DNA of 64,000 nucleotides from Schizosaccharomyces osmophilus (GCF_027921745.1 NC_079239.1:2817501-2881500); one strand, 5' to 3'; shown: positions 51,819 through 63,723, counted from the stretch's first letter. The notes: generated by a model from the letters alone, not told the origin. A program made the numbers and translations.

Positions 51819-53436
51819 ATGAGTTCGAAATTTGAAAATGGGATTCCTGTACAGCAGTTCGTTTCTCGCTTTCAGTCGTATTCGTCAAAGTTCCTTTTCT
51901 TTCCTTGTCTGTTAATGTCTCTTGTTTTCATGCAATGGCTAATCTCAATTGGTTCTTATTCCGGTCAACACTCTCCTCCTATGTATGGAGATTTTGAAGC
52001 CCAACGACATTGGATGGAGTTGACTCTGCATTCTCCTGTTTCAAAATGGTACTATGAAGATCTGGAATGGTGGGGATTGGATTACCCTCCTTTGACTGCA
52101 TATGTCTCTTTATTATTCGGGTTAATTGGTCACTACTTCTTTGATCCTAAGTGGTTTGCTCATATTTCTTCCAGAGGGTTCGAGAGTCTTGATTTGAAGC
52201 TGTATATGAGAGCTACCGTTATCCTTTCTCATCTTCTTATATTGGTACCACCCTTGATATTTTATTCCAAGTGGTGGTCCAGACGTGTTCCTGACTTTGT
52301 CGAACGTAATGCCTTGCTAGTAATGGTTCTTTTCCAACCAGCTTTACTACTTATCGACCACGGTCATTTCCAGTATAATTGTGTCATGCTTGGTTTAGTC
52401 ATGTACTCAATCGCAAATCTTTTAAAAAACCAATATGTTGCTGCTACGTTTTTGTTCTGTTTATCTATTTCTTTTAAACAAATGGCTTTATACTTTGCAC
52501 CTTCCATCTTTGCTTATTTACTCGGTGTTTGTTTCAAGCCCCATTTTCAGTTCTCCAGATTGCTTGGCTTGGGAATCACTGTCGTAACTACTTTCGGTTT
52601 AGTCTTCTTCCCTTGGATCTATATTGACTACAAAGTAGAAATACCTCAGGTTGTCCACCGTATGTTTCCTTTTGCGAGGGGATTGTTTGAAGACAAAGTT
52701 GCCAATTTCTGGTGTGCTGTCAATACATTGTTTAAAGTAAAGGAGTATTTTACTATGCAACAACTACAATCCCTATCTTTGTTGTTTACTTTAATCTCAA
52801 TCCTTCCGTCTTGTAGCGTTCTTTTCTTGTATCCGCGAAAAAGATTGTTAACCCTTGGTTTTGCAAACGCTGCCTGGGGTTTCTTCTTGTTTTCTTTCCA
52901 AGTTCACGAAAAGTCTGTGTTAATTCCCCTGCTGTTAACTTCTGTTATACTTTGTCATGGTCATTCAACTACAAAATCTTGGATAGCTTTAGCAAATAAC
53001 GTCGGCATGTTCAGGTATGGAAAAAACGTATAATTATGTAACTAATCATTAATATTTTCTTTAGCTTGTGGCCTCTTTTGAAAAAAGATAACCTCGGATT
53101 GCAATATTTTATTGTTTTATTTATGTGGAATTGGATTGGTCATATGTTCGTCTTCTCCAAAAATATTATTTTTCGTTATTTACAAATGGTATGAGAAGCT
53201 TCTTAACATGTTCTTCAATTTACTAACAGAATCAGTCATTTTACTTGGCGATGATTATATTATTCGCTCTCGATATATTTGTAACACCTCCTTCTCGGTA
53301 TCCGGATCTATGGATAGTATTGAATGTTAGTCTCTCTTTTGCTGGATTTGTAGTTATATATTTATGGACGCTGTCTAGACTACTTTACATTTCTAGCAAA
53401 TTATCAACAGATTTACGAATGAAAAAGCATGCGTAG
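51819..53436 (+). CDS. alg6: ALG6 alpha-1,3-glucosyltransferase of the ER
   Basis: Three exons: 51819-53014, 53065-53188 and 53230-53436, joined to 508 residues. The lumenal signature GDFEAQRHWMELTLHSPVSK followed by WYYEDLEWWGLDYPPLTAY is that of Alg6/Alg8 glucosyltransferases (GT57), and the length and the EAQRHWME form favour Alg6. About ten or more membrane helices follow, with DHGHFQYN in the middle. The enzyme adds the first glucose to the dolichol-linked Man9GlcNAc2 precursor using dolichyl-phosphate glucose, before transfer to proteins. Splice sites: GTATGG/TTTAG and GTATGA/AACAG, the second with a TACTAAC branch overlapping the acceptor. Confidence 0.94.
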
Positions 53437-53773
53437 TTTTTTCGTTCTTCAATTCTTTAATACACTCCTTTGACTACTATAAGTTTTAACATTTACATAA
53501 ATTGAATAAAAATAGAAGAATGTTCATTCATTACGCGAAACACTAAACGAAAGTTACTTTGACCTAAATAATAATTTAAGCTAAGATTCTCTTCATTAGA
53601 AAAAGAACGATTAAGAACCAAATACCGTCATCCCATTATAATATTTCAGCCAACACCTTTAGTCAATGCCAGATTGATTATAATGATGTTAGCTAATATA
53701 TGCAGATCGAGAAATATAAATAATAAAATAACAAAAGAAAGAGTAAGAAATTTACATGAGAAACCGGAAGCGA
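53437..53773. other. alg6-rga1 convergent 3' spacer
   Basis: AT-rich; holds the polyadenylation regions of both genes. Nothing else is seen. Confidence 0.55.
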
Positions 53774-56700
53774 TCAGGTTTCTTTTATAATGGCCTGCTG
53801 AGGTTTCAAACCTGGATTCTGAGCAATACTACGTTCAAGTAAATCATTCCTATCTGTAGTAGCAGATGAAGCAGTCGATTCGGCTACTTCGGGTCCTGAA
53901 GGAAACTCAGATGTTAAACTAGTAGTAACTTTACGTATAGGTTGCTTCCTGCGCTTCGTAGATGGAACTTGTTTTGGAGATATATGGTCACTCACGCTCA
54001 TTTGTGTAAGTATATCTTCACAGCGTTTGGCTAACTCTTTCGATGTCCACGCAGCATTGTTATAAAACAGAGCCGGGTCGTCTAATAATATACTAATTTC
54101 TGTTGGAACCTCACAGAACTTTTCAAAATTCTCAATCAGTGAATGAACAGCTTCAATAGCCAGGAAGCTTTCATCGACTGGATCATTGCTTTTTGAATAT
54201 AGTATATTCGGAGTAATGACTGTAGCAAGATTGTGTATATCCATCTTACTTCCCACTTCATCATCGATGTGGGAAAAAGATGCAACCCAGAACAAAAATC
54301 CAAAGATAACCTCCATTGTGTCACGGTGTCCTTTTGGTAATAGACATATCGTCAGATGTAAAACTCGGAGACGTTCTTCTTCCGATTCCAGTTTAGAAGA
54401 CGTGATGAATAATCCAAATAACTTAAAAGTAAGCAAAGGATCAGGAAGTTCTCTTAAAAACTTCTTTAATAATGCAGCAAGTTGAATTGGGGATTCCTCT
54501 TCGTAATTGATGCTTTCTGGTGATATATCTAACAAATCTGAAAGCTCTTTCAATCGGCGAATATTACCATTCTTTCTAAAAACGCCTACAACAGACATAT
54601 CTTTCTTCTTCATAGCCGCAATGGTATTATCAATAAACGTTGGAGTTTGTTTACTTCCAAGATCTCCAAAATAAGCATTTCTTCGTTCAACCAACACTTC
54701 TAATGGTACACTAAATGTTCCCTTCTTTTTTATGCTCTTTTTATCATTGTCTTTTCCTTTAAAAGCTTTACCAAACTTCTCCCAAAAGCCACCCTTTCGT
54801 AAGTCGCTCATTTCCATAAGATCCTCTAACGAATAATAGTCCCGAACGAGTGGATATAAAATTAACACAGTAACATGACGAACAAACAATTGCTCCAGGC
54901 TATTGAGTTCTGACAAATACCGAGCGGGGGTTTCTACAGATGGTGTTTTAATAGTTTGTTGACCGCTAGTACCGGCGTTGTAGCGAGTGTTTTTTCTGAC
55001 CGAAGAATCAGTGTAACTTGGCATATGCCTGAATGCATTGGGACGATGCTCACGGTTTCTTTGTTCCGCGATGACCTTGGGAATATCATCCAAAGTGAAT
55101 GCTCGGTTCTCATCAAATGCATCCATTCCTCTATCTAAGTTGGTCTGAATCCTACCGCCAACGCCTTCATTTGCAGGTCTCTCAGATTCACTAACTGGAT
55201 TTGGCTTACTTTCGTTATAAACGAGAGGATCTTCACTGTTAGCCTGAAAGTCGGACTCACCTGAATTAAATATGGCTTTAGCATCCGCGGATATGCCTTT
55301 AAGACTTCGAGAAGACTTGAGCCGACGCAGATCATTCAATGTATTGGCATACTTTTTGAAGTTATCTGCTTCCGTACTTGTAAGGTTTTTCTCAGGAGCA
55401 AGACGATAAGATGGTAGTCTATCATTTCCGATAGGAGGCGCATTGGGTACTTGAGCGTTGTGGATTTTGAGTATTGCATATAAGCGAATCAAAGCAATTT
55501 GAAGCAAATAAGTATATTGGGACAGGCGACTGACATATTGAAATACGGGTTGCTCATCATAAGAATTCGGAGCACTGGAATCAGTATAGCAAAGATAGCA
55601 TTCAATTTGGTTTAATTCATAATTCCATCGAGCCCAATCGTAGTTGTCGCGATTTGTGTATCCGCATTTAGCACATGATAAGCAACCGATATGGAAGTGC
55701 TTGTCGCCAACCAGAATGCAATCTTCCTCAAGAGCTGTGTGACAAACGTAACAAAGATCAGAGTTCGCATTAGCCAGATGCAAAAATATATCAAGGCTAG
55801 ATTCGTCATAATTTCCTTTGTCAACGAACTTTGATTCCTCCATGATTAACAAAAATCTTGGAAGGGCATGCGCACAAGAGTGTTCTTGTTCTAAACGTAA
55901 TCCACCAGTTAAAGATATCCTAATTAAAAGTTTCAAATAGTGTGCAAGGCCAGTAAAGAGAGAAAGGAAATCCTGCACTACAGAAACATCTCGAATATCA
56001 GAATTATGGCATTTAGCCAACAAGGCAAAAATAGAGACCAACTTTTTGCACAATAACTTGGCTTCTCGGATATAAGGCATACTTTTAGCATGAAAAGTAG
56101 CAAGGGCAGTTTCCAATGAATCAATCCCTTTGAAAAGGATTTCTATATAACGAATGAACTTTTGAGCACATAGGACACTTTGCTTGAAAGCTCCGTTTGA
56201 CACATTTAGCAACATGTCGCTAATGCAAGAAGCCGTGTACTCCTCAAAACAGGAAAGAGCATGCCAAATATGGAATATTTTTTGTTCCAAATTTTTCTCG
56301 CGCTTCCGCAGTTGTGTGTGAGATAAGTGCTTACCAGAATTTTTCGATTCAAAAGTCTTTTGAGAAAGTTTGACATTCCAAAATTTGTAGATCATGTGAC
56401 AAGGAACATGCCAATTTTGGAAAGCACCATTTCTATAGATTTCGACAAATTGTTTCAAAATGGGTCCGTCACAACCGTAGCAGTGAGCCGCAAAAAGAGT
56501 GGAGTAATGGTAATGACAGTACACTTCACCTTCATGTTCATAGTATGAGTCATTGGGACCAAAAATAGTGTTACACAAAGTACAAGTAAAATGTTCGATA
56601 TGGTACTTTTTGTTGAGTGCTGTGATATAATAACCTCGAAGAGCCATTCCACAATTTGCACATAAAAGGTCCAGTCGTCGAAAGTAGTCTGTTTCACACA

Positions 56701-57190
56701 AAGGAACTTGGCCTGAAGGGCTCGGGGCATTGATTGGGAAAAACTTGGATGCAACCATAGTACCACAGTCATAGCACTTAAAGCACTCCAAATGAAAGAC
56801 ATTTCCAAGAGCTCGGACATATTGACTAGCAATTGTTTGGTCACATGCTCCGCATGTTCTTGTAGAAGGCTTTCTTACATGACGTGGAGGACTAAGCGTT
56901 TCCGAACGTTTAAGACTTAATTGCTCACCTGAACCGGAAGGTATTCTTGCTGGTATACTCGCGGGTTTCGGTAACGGCTTTCGGGATTCTGCTGAGGTGT
57001 GTCGCCTGGACAAACCAGGAGCAAATGGATTATGTTCAGGTACTATACTGTTTCGAACTCTTGAAGAGCTTCTTCCAAATGTTGGATTACGATCTTGAGG
57101 TTGTTTTGTAGGAACTCTTCTTGGTTTTGTTGATACTGTTCCATTGTTGGAAATTAGTATCTCAAATTTATCGGCGTCCCTTTGGGACAT
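53774..57190 (-). CDS. rga1: LIM-domain Rho GTPase-activating protein Rga1
   Basis: The 1138-residue protein starts MSQRDADKFEILIS. LIM zinc fingers lie at about residues 113-167 (CGACDQTI, HLECFKCYDC), 177-228 (CANCGMAL, HIEHFTCTLC) and from 237 (CYGCDGPI), with another farther on (CYVCHTAL, HIGCLSCAKC). The RhoGAP domain is at about 826-1000 and carries the arginine finger in GVFRKNGNIRRLKEL and the LKKFLRELPDPLL motif. The C-terminal tail is basic. Length and layout match S. pombe Rga1, the main GAP for Rho1, which controls cell wall glucan synthesis and polarised growth at cell tips and septum. ATG 57190 is the first in frame; a short upstream exon ending at the CAAATTTAGG-like acceptor near 57205 cannot be excluded. 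Confidence 0.94.
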   Translation of the reverse strand: MSQRDADKFEILISNNGTVSTKPRRVPTKQPQDRNPTFGRSSSRVRNSIVPEHNPFAPGLSRRHTSAESRKPLPKPASIPARIPSGSGEQLSLKRSETLSPPRHVRKPSTRTCGACDQTIASQYVRALGNVFHLECFKCYDCGTMVASKFFPINAPSPSGQVPLCETDYFRRLDLLCANCGMALRGYYITALNKKYHIEHFTCTLCNTIFGPNDSYYEHEGEVYCHYHYSTLFAAHCYGCDGPILKQFVEIYRNGAFQNWHVPCHMIYKFWNVKLSQKTFESKNSGKHLSHTQLRKREKNLEQKIFHIWHALSCFEEYTASCISDMLLNVSNGAFKQSVLCAQKFIRYIEILFKGIDSLETALATFHAKSMPYIREAKLLCKKLVSIFALLAKCHNSDIRDVSVVQDFLSLFTGLAHYLKLLIRISLTGGLRLEQEHSCAHALPRFLLIMEESKFVDKGNYDESSLDIFLHLANANSDLCYVCHTALEEDCILVGDKHFHIGCLSCAKCGYTNRDNYDWARWNYELNQIECYLCYTDSSAPNSYDEQPVFQYVSRLSQYTYLLQIALIRLYAILKIHNAQVPNAPPIGNDRLPSYRLAPEKNLTSTEADNFKKYANTLNDLRRLKSSRSLKGISADAKAIFNSGESDFQANSEDPLVYNESKPNPVSESERPANEGVGGRIQTNLDRGMDAFDENRAFTLDDIPKVIAEQRNREHRPNAFRHMPSYTDSSVRKNTRYNAGTSGQQTIKTPSVETPARYLSELNSLEQLFVRHVTVLILYPLVRDYYSLEDLMEMSDLRKGGFWEKFGKAFKGKDNDKKSIKKKGTFSVPLEVLVERRNAYFGDLGSKQTPTFIDNTIAAMKKKDMSVVGVFRKNGNIRRLKELSDLLDISPESINYEEESPIQLAALLKKFLRELPDPLLTFKLFGLFITSSKLESEEERLRVLHLTICLLPKGHRDTMEVIFGFLFWVASFSHIDDEVGSKMDIHNLATVITPNILYSKSNDPVDESFLAIEAVHSLIENFEKFCEVPTEISILLDDPALFYNNAAWTSKELAKRCEDILTQMSVSDHISPKQVPSTKRRKQPIRKVTTSLTSEFPSGPEVAESTASSATTDRNDLLERSIAQNPGLKPQQAIIKET

Positions 57191-58542
57191 AATGTCCAAA
57201 ACGTTCCTAAACAAAATCTATTACCCTAATTATTATGCTAAATTTATACAGCTTCTTTAGGACTATCGATCGATTTAGGAACGGCTTCGATTTCCCAGCT
57301 TCTCTTATGTCTCCAATACACGATTACCTCTTTTGCTTTCAACAAGATTTAAAATAAAAGAAGTTGCCCAATAAATCAAGCTTCCTTTTCTAATGTTGAA
57401 CAACTTTTAATATTCGTCGATACTTCTTGTAAGATGTTGGTAGTCGTAGGATGTCGATAGTCCTGGATGTTTAAGGGGTGTACAGAATCTACAAACCGGT
57501 CTTCTAAACATCATGAGAATGAATGAATCAAAAATTACTGATTAATTAGCGATAATAATTCTTAAAATATAGAAATTTCTGTACTATACAATTAGAGTCT
57601 TAAACAAAGTATCCATAGATCACATGAAGAAGTTGCTTTTCGTGTTGTCACATAGAATACAACTAGAGACATTTCAATCTCATCTTGTTTGCGCTATTAT
57701 TCAGAAAAAAAGATGAAAATTTTAAGAGGCCTTTAGCTTTCATATTGGATGTTTCAACAAAGGTCACATAACTTGCTTCATCCAGCGCTTCATCTCGTAA
57801 GTCAATTCCTGGGAGAGTCATTTCCCTTTATATTTTCAACTAAACATTTTCAAGTAAAACATTAAAAGGTGCAACCCGCGAAATGATAAAGACGTTGCAA
57901 GTGATACCTATACCCTGCGAATGATTTACGCTTCCAAACAGAGACTAAAAGCTTCAAGCGAGCTAAAATCTCTTTCTATTAGTATTGTAAAGAGTATCTG
58001 AGTAATTCTGTTCAAAGAATTGTTTCAAAAAAATTCGTTTGATGAGTCCGATACAGGTAAATAACATAACCTCTTGAACTCCCTTACAAAAATCATAGGA
58101 GAAAATTCTGGAAAGCTTATAAGCATTTCAAAAAATTTCAGAAAATCACAATTTCTCGTTTGAAGGGTTACATTGCTTTAAAAAATGGGATAATCAAGGA
58201 ATTAGTGAATCGCAATTGAAGTCCTAGTTGGCTCCCATTTCTCTTCTTTCCTAACATTTTAGCCATCTATAGCATAGAAATAAAAGTTTAATAATAATTC
58301 AGATTTCCATAAGATCCAGAAACCCATTTTATTGTTGCATATGAAATCATGGCAGAAAGCTGCAAAGAAACAGCTTTCTTATAAATAAAAGGATTCTGGA
58401 TCATAATATATTAACTTCTATCCCTTTTGGTTGTCTAAGAATCGATACACAGAGCTGTTGATATATCATGGGTAGTTATAGGAATACCTGAGCAAACTTC
58501 AATCCCTCCACCAACATTTAATTTTCGTCAATATTTGCGGTA
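57191..58542. other. rga1-nop14 divergent intergenic region
   Basis: A 1.35 kb region with both promoters. I looked for snoRNA boxes and tRNA arms and found no convincing set. No coding frame is supported. Confidence 0.45.
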
Positions 58543-61117
58543 ATGGGGAAAAATGGATCACAATTAAAAAATTTAAAATCGTCTATCCGACAGGCGGATT
58601 TGTTTAGCGCGAAACCTGGTCGTAAAAAGGGAAAATCGAAAGGTGTAGATTCTCGAGAAGAGCGACAGACAAAAGTAGATAAAATTCAGACAGATGTATG
58701 TTTTATGATAAATTGAGTAACCTTATTTTTTACTAACTCGTATGCAGTTCAATTTGTTTGATCGACAATTCACGAGGAAAAAATTCGATGTAGGCGGTAG
58801 ACGCATCAAAGGTACTGAAGGCACTCCTGGCGTTAGTCGCAGTGTTGGCGAAGAAGTTCGAAAAAATACAATAGGTGAAAAGCTCAAGAAAAAGAATCAT
58901 GTGGGTGGTGTCATTGATCGCCGTTTTGGTGAAAACAATCCTCATTTATCTCTTGAGGACAAAATGCTTGAGCGTTTTAGTCGTGAACAGCAACGTCGTA
59001 GCAAAAAAGATATATACAATTTGGATTCAGAAAACGATGTCTTGACTCACGGAAAAAGACCCGTATCAGAATTGGATGACTTTGACGAACCCGATTTAGC
59101 TCTTAATGCCGAAGACGATGAGGGCCTAAACAACGAAGTTGTTCGTCGTATGCATTTTGGTGGTTTCGGAGAGGATGAGCCTCAAGAGGAAGAAGGTGAA
59201 CCAAAGCAAAAAAAGACCAAACATGAAGTCATGTCAGAGATCATTGCGAAGTCTAAAACGCATAAGGCAGAACGCCAAGCCGAGAAAGATGATTACGAAG
59301 GTGAACGTGAGAGATTAGATGAGGACATGGAAGACTTGCAAAGTGTGCTTTCGGATTTTAGAAAAGAGACAAGACGTAAACAAGCCGTAAAGAATCAAGC
59401 TTTGCGTCCCTCAGATGCTGATTCTCGGTATGATGAGTTTGTCCGAGAAATGGTATTTGATAGACGAGCTCGTCCTTCGGAAAGAACAAAGACCGAGGAA
59501 GAACTTGCTCAAATTGAAGCAGACCGTCTGCGTGAACTTGAAGACCAACGCCTTACTCGTATGCAAGATGATGAGGTTGATTATCCTGAAACACCAGAAA
59601 CCGAGGAAACAAGCGCCAATGCCACCGACAATGTTTTTGGTTTTGGCAAAGGTCTCACTTTGGAAGGTGAAGAAGAATCGGTGGAATCTTCCGAAAGTGA
59701 AGGTGAAGGTGAAGAAGAAGAGGAAGAGGAATGGGGAGGTATTGAGGAAGATTCTAAATCGGCTGATAATACGAAAAATGAGGTGAAAAACATCAAAAAA
59801 CCTTCAGAGGAAATTGTGTCAAATGGTAAACCTGCTAAGAAAGCATCGCTCGCTTATACCTATTCCTGTCCTACTTCACATAAACAATTTATGGGTATGA
59901 TTCAAGGTTTAAGCGTTGAAGATCAACTTATTGTTGTCACGCGTATTCGTACGCTTTATCATGTCAAGCTGCACCCAGAAAATAAAGCTCGTTTGGAAAA
60001 CTTCACTGTCGTACTTTTGCAGCATATTCTTTATTTATCAAAGAAATCGGAAGCATCCATGGAAATATTAGAGAAGCTCACTGACCATTTGGTATCTTTG
60101 GGACGTCAATTTCCCGAAACAATTAGTGTTTCTTTTATATCTGTGTTGGAAGGAATGCGTAATCGTTTATTGAACAGCTTTAAAGATCCTAATCTCAAAT
60201 TTCCTGATGTACAAGATCTCATGCTTTTTAATTTAGCCTGTTCCGTATTCCCTACGTCCGATAGGAAACACATTGTATTAAGCCCGATGGTTCTTACGAT
60301 GTGTGAATCATTGAGTCAATCACCATGGAGCACACTTTCTGATCTTTGTAGGAAACTATACTTGGCGAACGTTCTCTTGAAGTATCAACGTCTTAGTCAT
60401 CGTTATATTCCCGAAGTCATAGTTGTCCTTGGCCAGGTTTTGTATGTCCTTTGCCCTAGTGCAATGAAGACTATCCCTGGAACTTTTACTATCCCTGATA
60501 GCCTTCATGAGAAGCATAAAGCCTATGGTATTCAAGATTTATCTTTGGACGAGCCTCAGAAGCTTCGTCTTGTCGACTTAGCGTCCGTTCCTGTTTCAAA
60601 TCTTCAGTCATCGATAGTTATGGTTACGCTGAATCTTGTAAACGTTGCACAAAGTCTATATGCTAAGGAAAGCGCATTCTTGGAGATATATGAACCAATA
60701 TTTGATTTATTGCAACTTTATGAATCAAAGAAGCAACTTCTCCATAAAACTTTGTCAGAAAAGTTGACTCAGACTACAGAAAAATTGGCCACATTGCTCG
60801 AGTCTGCTAAGAGGGTGCGTAAACCTTTAACTTTACAAACACACAGACCTGTGGGTATCGTTAGTCAATTGCCTAAATTTGAAGAAGGTTACTCAGTCGA
60901 CAGAACTTCCTATGACATTGACCCTGAAAGAGCTGAACATAATAAGCTTCGTGCTCAACATCGGGATGCCAAGAAAGGTGCCATTCGTACACTTCGTAAA
61001 GATGCAAGATATATTGCTCGTGAAAGACAAAAGGAACAACGTTCCAAAGACAAAGTATACAATGACAAAATGGGTAAACTTCAAAATCGTTTGCAGCACT
61101 TTGATTCAGCTGTATAA
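58543..61117 (+). CDS. nop14: nucleolar protein Nop14
   Basis: Two exons: 58543-58695 and 58748-61117, joined in phase 0 to 840 residues. Exon 1 encodes MGKNGSQLKNLKSSIRQADLF, a lysine-rich start, and exon 2 opens FNLFDRQFTRKKFDVGGRRIKG, the most conserved piece of the Nop14 family (with GVSRSVGEE and RTIGEKL-like text). The middle is acidic (EEEEEEEWGG). The C-terminal half is helical and ends in a basic tail with RKDARYIARERQKEQR. Nop14 is part of the small-subunit processome and is needed for 18S rRNA maturation and 40S export, binding Noc4 and Emg1. The intron has donor GTATGT and branch ACTAAC. The first exon was found only through splicing. Confidence 0.95.
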
Positions 61118-61496
61118 AGCAAAAAAAGAAAAGGCAAATTTAGGAAGGCTACTATTTCATAATCATATTCTCGGGGTTTCGGTTAACATGGGTGTTTAAC
61201 TTTCTTATGGATTAGATATTAATAATATGTGGATACATGTTTTAGAATCTATATAAGGACAATAAAAAACATAAAATTTGGTTAACATAAATGAATTGAA
61301 TATCTAATATTCGTTAAAAGTATAACCAATTAAACAAAAAGGAGCACCTTACAAAGAAATAACAGCTTGGTGGTCTATGATAATGAAGTCTTTTGGTTCA
61401 TAGATATAGATATAAGGCGAACAAAGCCAAAAAGATCAAAGTAGCGGGTATTGTTTTTAATATAAAATATAGATGAAAAAATCATGAGCTTGGCAT
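61118..61496. other. nop14-trr1 convergent 3' spacer
   Basis: AT-rich; holds both gene ends. No other feature is seen. Confidence 0.5.
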
Positions 61497-63000
61497 TTAG
61501 TTGGTGTTTTGATCTTCCAATTCTTCAATATAGTGCATAGCTAGGAGGGCAGCTTGGCAACCGCTTCCGGCAGAAGTGATGGCTTGGCGATAAACCTTGT
61601 CTTGAACATCACCAGCGGCAAAGAATCCTGGGATGGAGGTGTGAGGTGTACCGTTAATGGTCTGAAGGTAGCCTTCAGCATCCAATTCGACTTGTCCCTT
61701 AACAAGATCGGTAGCGGGAATGTGGCCGATGGCATAGAAAAGACCGCTGACCTTGAGGTCAGACGAATCACCGGTAATGGTGTTCTTTACACGAAGGTTA
61801 TTTAAGAGTTTGCCATCACCTTGAGCTTCCTCGGTAACGGTGTTCCAGAGAACCTCAACCTTGGGATTATTGAGCAAACGCTTAGCCATGATAGGAGAAG
61901 CACGGAGCTTCTCACGACGGACCAAAACGTAGACCTTGCTGCCGTACTTGGTCAAAAATTGGGCTTCTTCAGCGGCAGAGTCACCACCACCAACGACAGC
62001 AAGAGGCTTGTTACGGTAGATGGGGACGGCACCGTCGCAGACAGCGCAAGCAGAGATACCGGCTTGCCAATACTTCTCTTCACCAGGGATGTGAAGACGA
62101 CGGGCGGAAGCACCAGTAGCCAAAATGACACTATCGGCGGTAAGGGGAGCACCTTCTTCCGCGCCTTCTAGCCAAAACTTGAAGGGACGAGAAGAAAGAT
62201 CCAATTTGGAAACAGTTTCACTGACAATAGTAGTACCGAAACGTTCGGATTGGGCACGAAACTTCTCAGTCAATTCAGTGCCGTTAACACCGTCAGGGAA
62301 TCCGGGAAAGTTTTCGACATCGGTTGTGGTGGTTAATTGACCACCGGCGGCGATACCGTTGGCAAGCATACCCTCGTACATGACAGGGCTTAATTCACCA
62401 CGGGCCAGGTAGATAGCAGCAGTATGGCCAGCAGGACCAGATCCAATAATAGCAACTTTTGAATGAGACACTAGAGACTAGGTTAGCATAGGTACACCAC
62501 AAAAAAAAAAAAAAAAAAGCAGCGCCACAGAAGAAAAGAAAGAAAGGAACCGTATAGATTGAAAAACTTGCTCCATCTTTAATCCTCTATCAAATCTGAA
62601 TGCGTTTTCTTCTTTTCTATTGCATATTCTTTTCTATAGAAAAATACATACTAGTTATAGAATTAAATAGAGAAGTAGAAATCCAGCGACTTTGTAGTTG
62701 AGAAAATGTTGGTGGTGAGATGAGTTGGAATCTGTTTGAAAAAGTACCACCAGTGGAAGCGTATGGTGTTTGATCAAAAAACTTGTTCTTTCTCGAGTAT
62801 GAGATTTGTTTTCTGAATGAAAGATGCGAGAACTTGGCGGCAATATATAAGTTTCCAGAATTTGAAACACTTAGTCTTGATGAATAATGAAGGGTGTTCG
62901 AGACGCCTAGAATTTTATCAAGACGAAGTCGTCGATAAAGTCCAGTACTAGGCGAGAATGTGTTTGCTGACAAAGGGAGTTGGGAGTTATATAAGCGCAT
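61497..63000 (-). CDS. trr1: thioredoxin reductase, with predicted mitochondrial leader exon
   Basis: Exon 2 (62470-61497) encodes the whole enzyme: FAD motif [10 protein letters not shown], redox-active CAVC, NADPH motif GGGDSAAEE and FAAGDVQD near the end; 324 residues counting the initial Met. This exon opens TG TCT CAT, so no ATG exists at its start. Splicing to exon 1 (63000-62652; donor GTATGT, branch GCTAACC, acceptor CTAG) places an A before TG and creates the codon ATG. Exon 1 is open in the same frame from ATG 63000 for 116 codons. Its product is rich in R, K, S and N with very few acidic residues and reads like a mitochondrial presequence ([15 protein letters not shown] to [12 protein letters not shown]). 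The gene can thus make a 440-residue mitochondrial form and a 324-residue cytosolic form. The enzyme reduces thioredoxin with NADPH and is needed for Pap1 oxidation-state control in S. pombe. Intron 62471-62651 includes a T18 tract (62501-62518, A on plus). Confidence 0.9.
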
Positions 63001-63723
63001 ACCAAAAAGCAAAAAAGAAGAAGAAAAAAGACAACAATATCTCAAAAATGTTTATAAAATCCACGGCTGCTACAAAAGACAAGGAAATGAAGGTGAATGG
63101 AGCGAAGAGTCTACGAACAACGATGACTAAGAAAGAAAAACGAATATCAGCCAGAGGCAACGTTTTGAATAGATAGAAAAAACTAATAAAAAATAAAATG
63201 AAAACAGAAAAAATGGATAGGAAGGAAGAACTACGGGTTTTTTGGTTTTCATAAACATTAATAAGCTGGGATTCGAACCCTAGTGCTGTGGCACAACTAC
63301 AGAACTTTAACGTGGTATGTTGTTATATTTTAGTGAAATGTGGTGTAATATCAAACAATTTTAACACAATCAAACAACGTCCTCGATATATAGTATTGCG
63401 TAATATGTAATTATGAACTAAGAAACGATAACGAAACCTAATGTAGGAAAAAATGCTGGTTGGAAAAGGGGAAAAGAAGTTTGAAAGAGATTTGTTTGTT
63501 TTGCAATTGATTTTTAATGTTTTCTATCAACAAGCTAGAGGAAAAAACAAGTAAATCATTCTCGAAGAGACTTTCCTTGGAAGGTTTTGTTTACTGTACT
63601 CGAAAGAGGTCCACCGTGTAAGTTACACCAGCAATCGTCTGTTGTGTAGGAGTAGCTGGTTCTACTACGACAGGATTTGGCTTGTCTTTTCATCCATTGA
63701 ATTTCCCTCTCGACCAAGCGTTT
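63001..63723. other. trr1-erg26 divergent intergenic region
   Basis: A 723-base region with both promoters. It carries an orphan RNA polymerase III B-box (63268-63280) but no tRNA around it. A 72-codon ORF at 62958-63176 overlaps the trr1 leader on the other strand and is not credible. Confidence 0.5.
63268..63280 (-). promoter_or_regulatory. orphan B-box (candidate TFIIIC/COC site)
   Basis: Minus strand GGGTTCGAATCCC includes the exact TFIIIC B-box GGTTCGAATCC. I tried to fold a tRNA on the minus strand (63340-63255), but no acceptor stem, D arm or A-box was found. Orphan B-boxes bound by TFIIIC without polymerase III are known in fission yeast as COC sites. A decayed tRNA is the alternative. 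Confidence 0.6.

Noticed and set aside
57191-58542. Box C/D snoRNA in the rga1-nop14 spacer
   Set aside because: Single TGATGA-like and CTGA-like words occur, but not as a properly spaced pair with end pairing.
63255-63340. tRNA on the minus strand around the GGTTCGAATCC motif
   Set aside because: Only the T-loop/B-box part fits. No acceptor stem pairing, D arm or A-box could be found, so it is listed as an orphan B-box.
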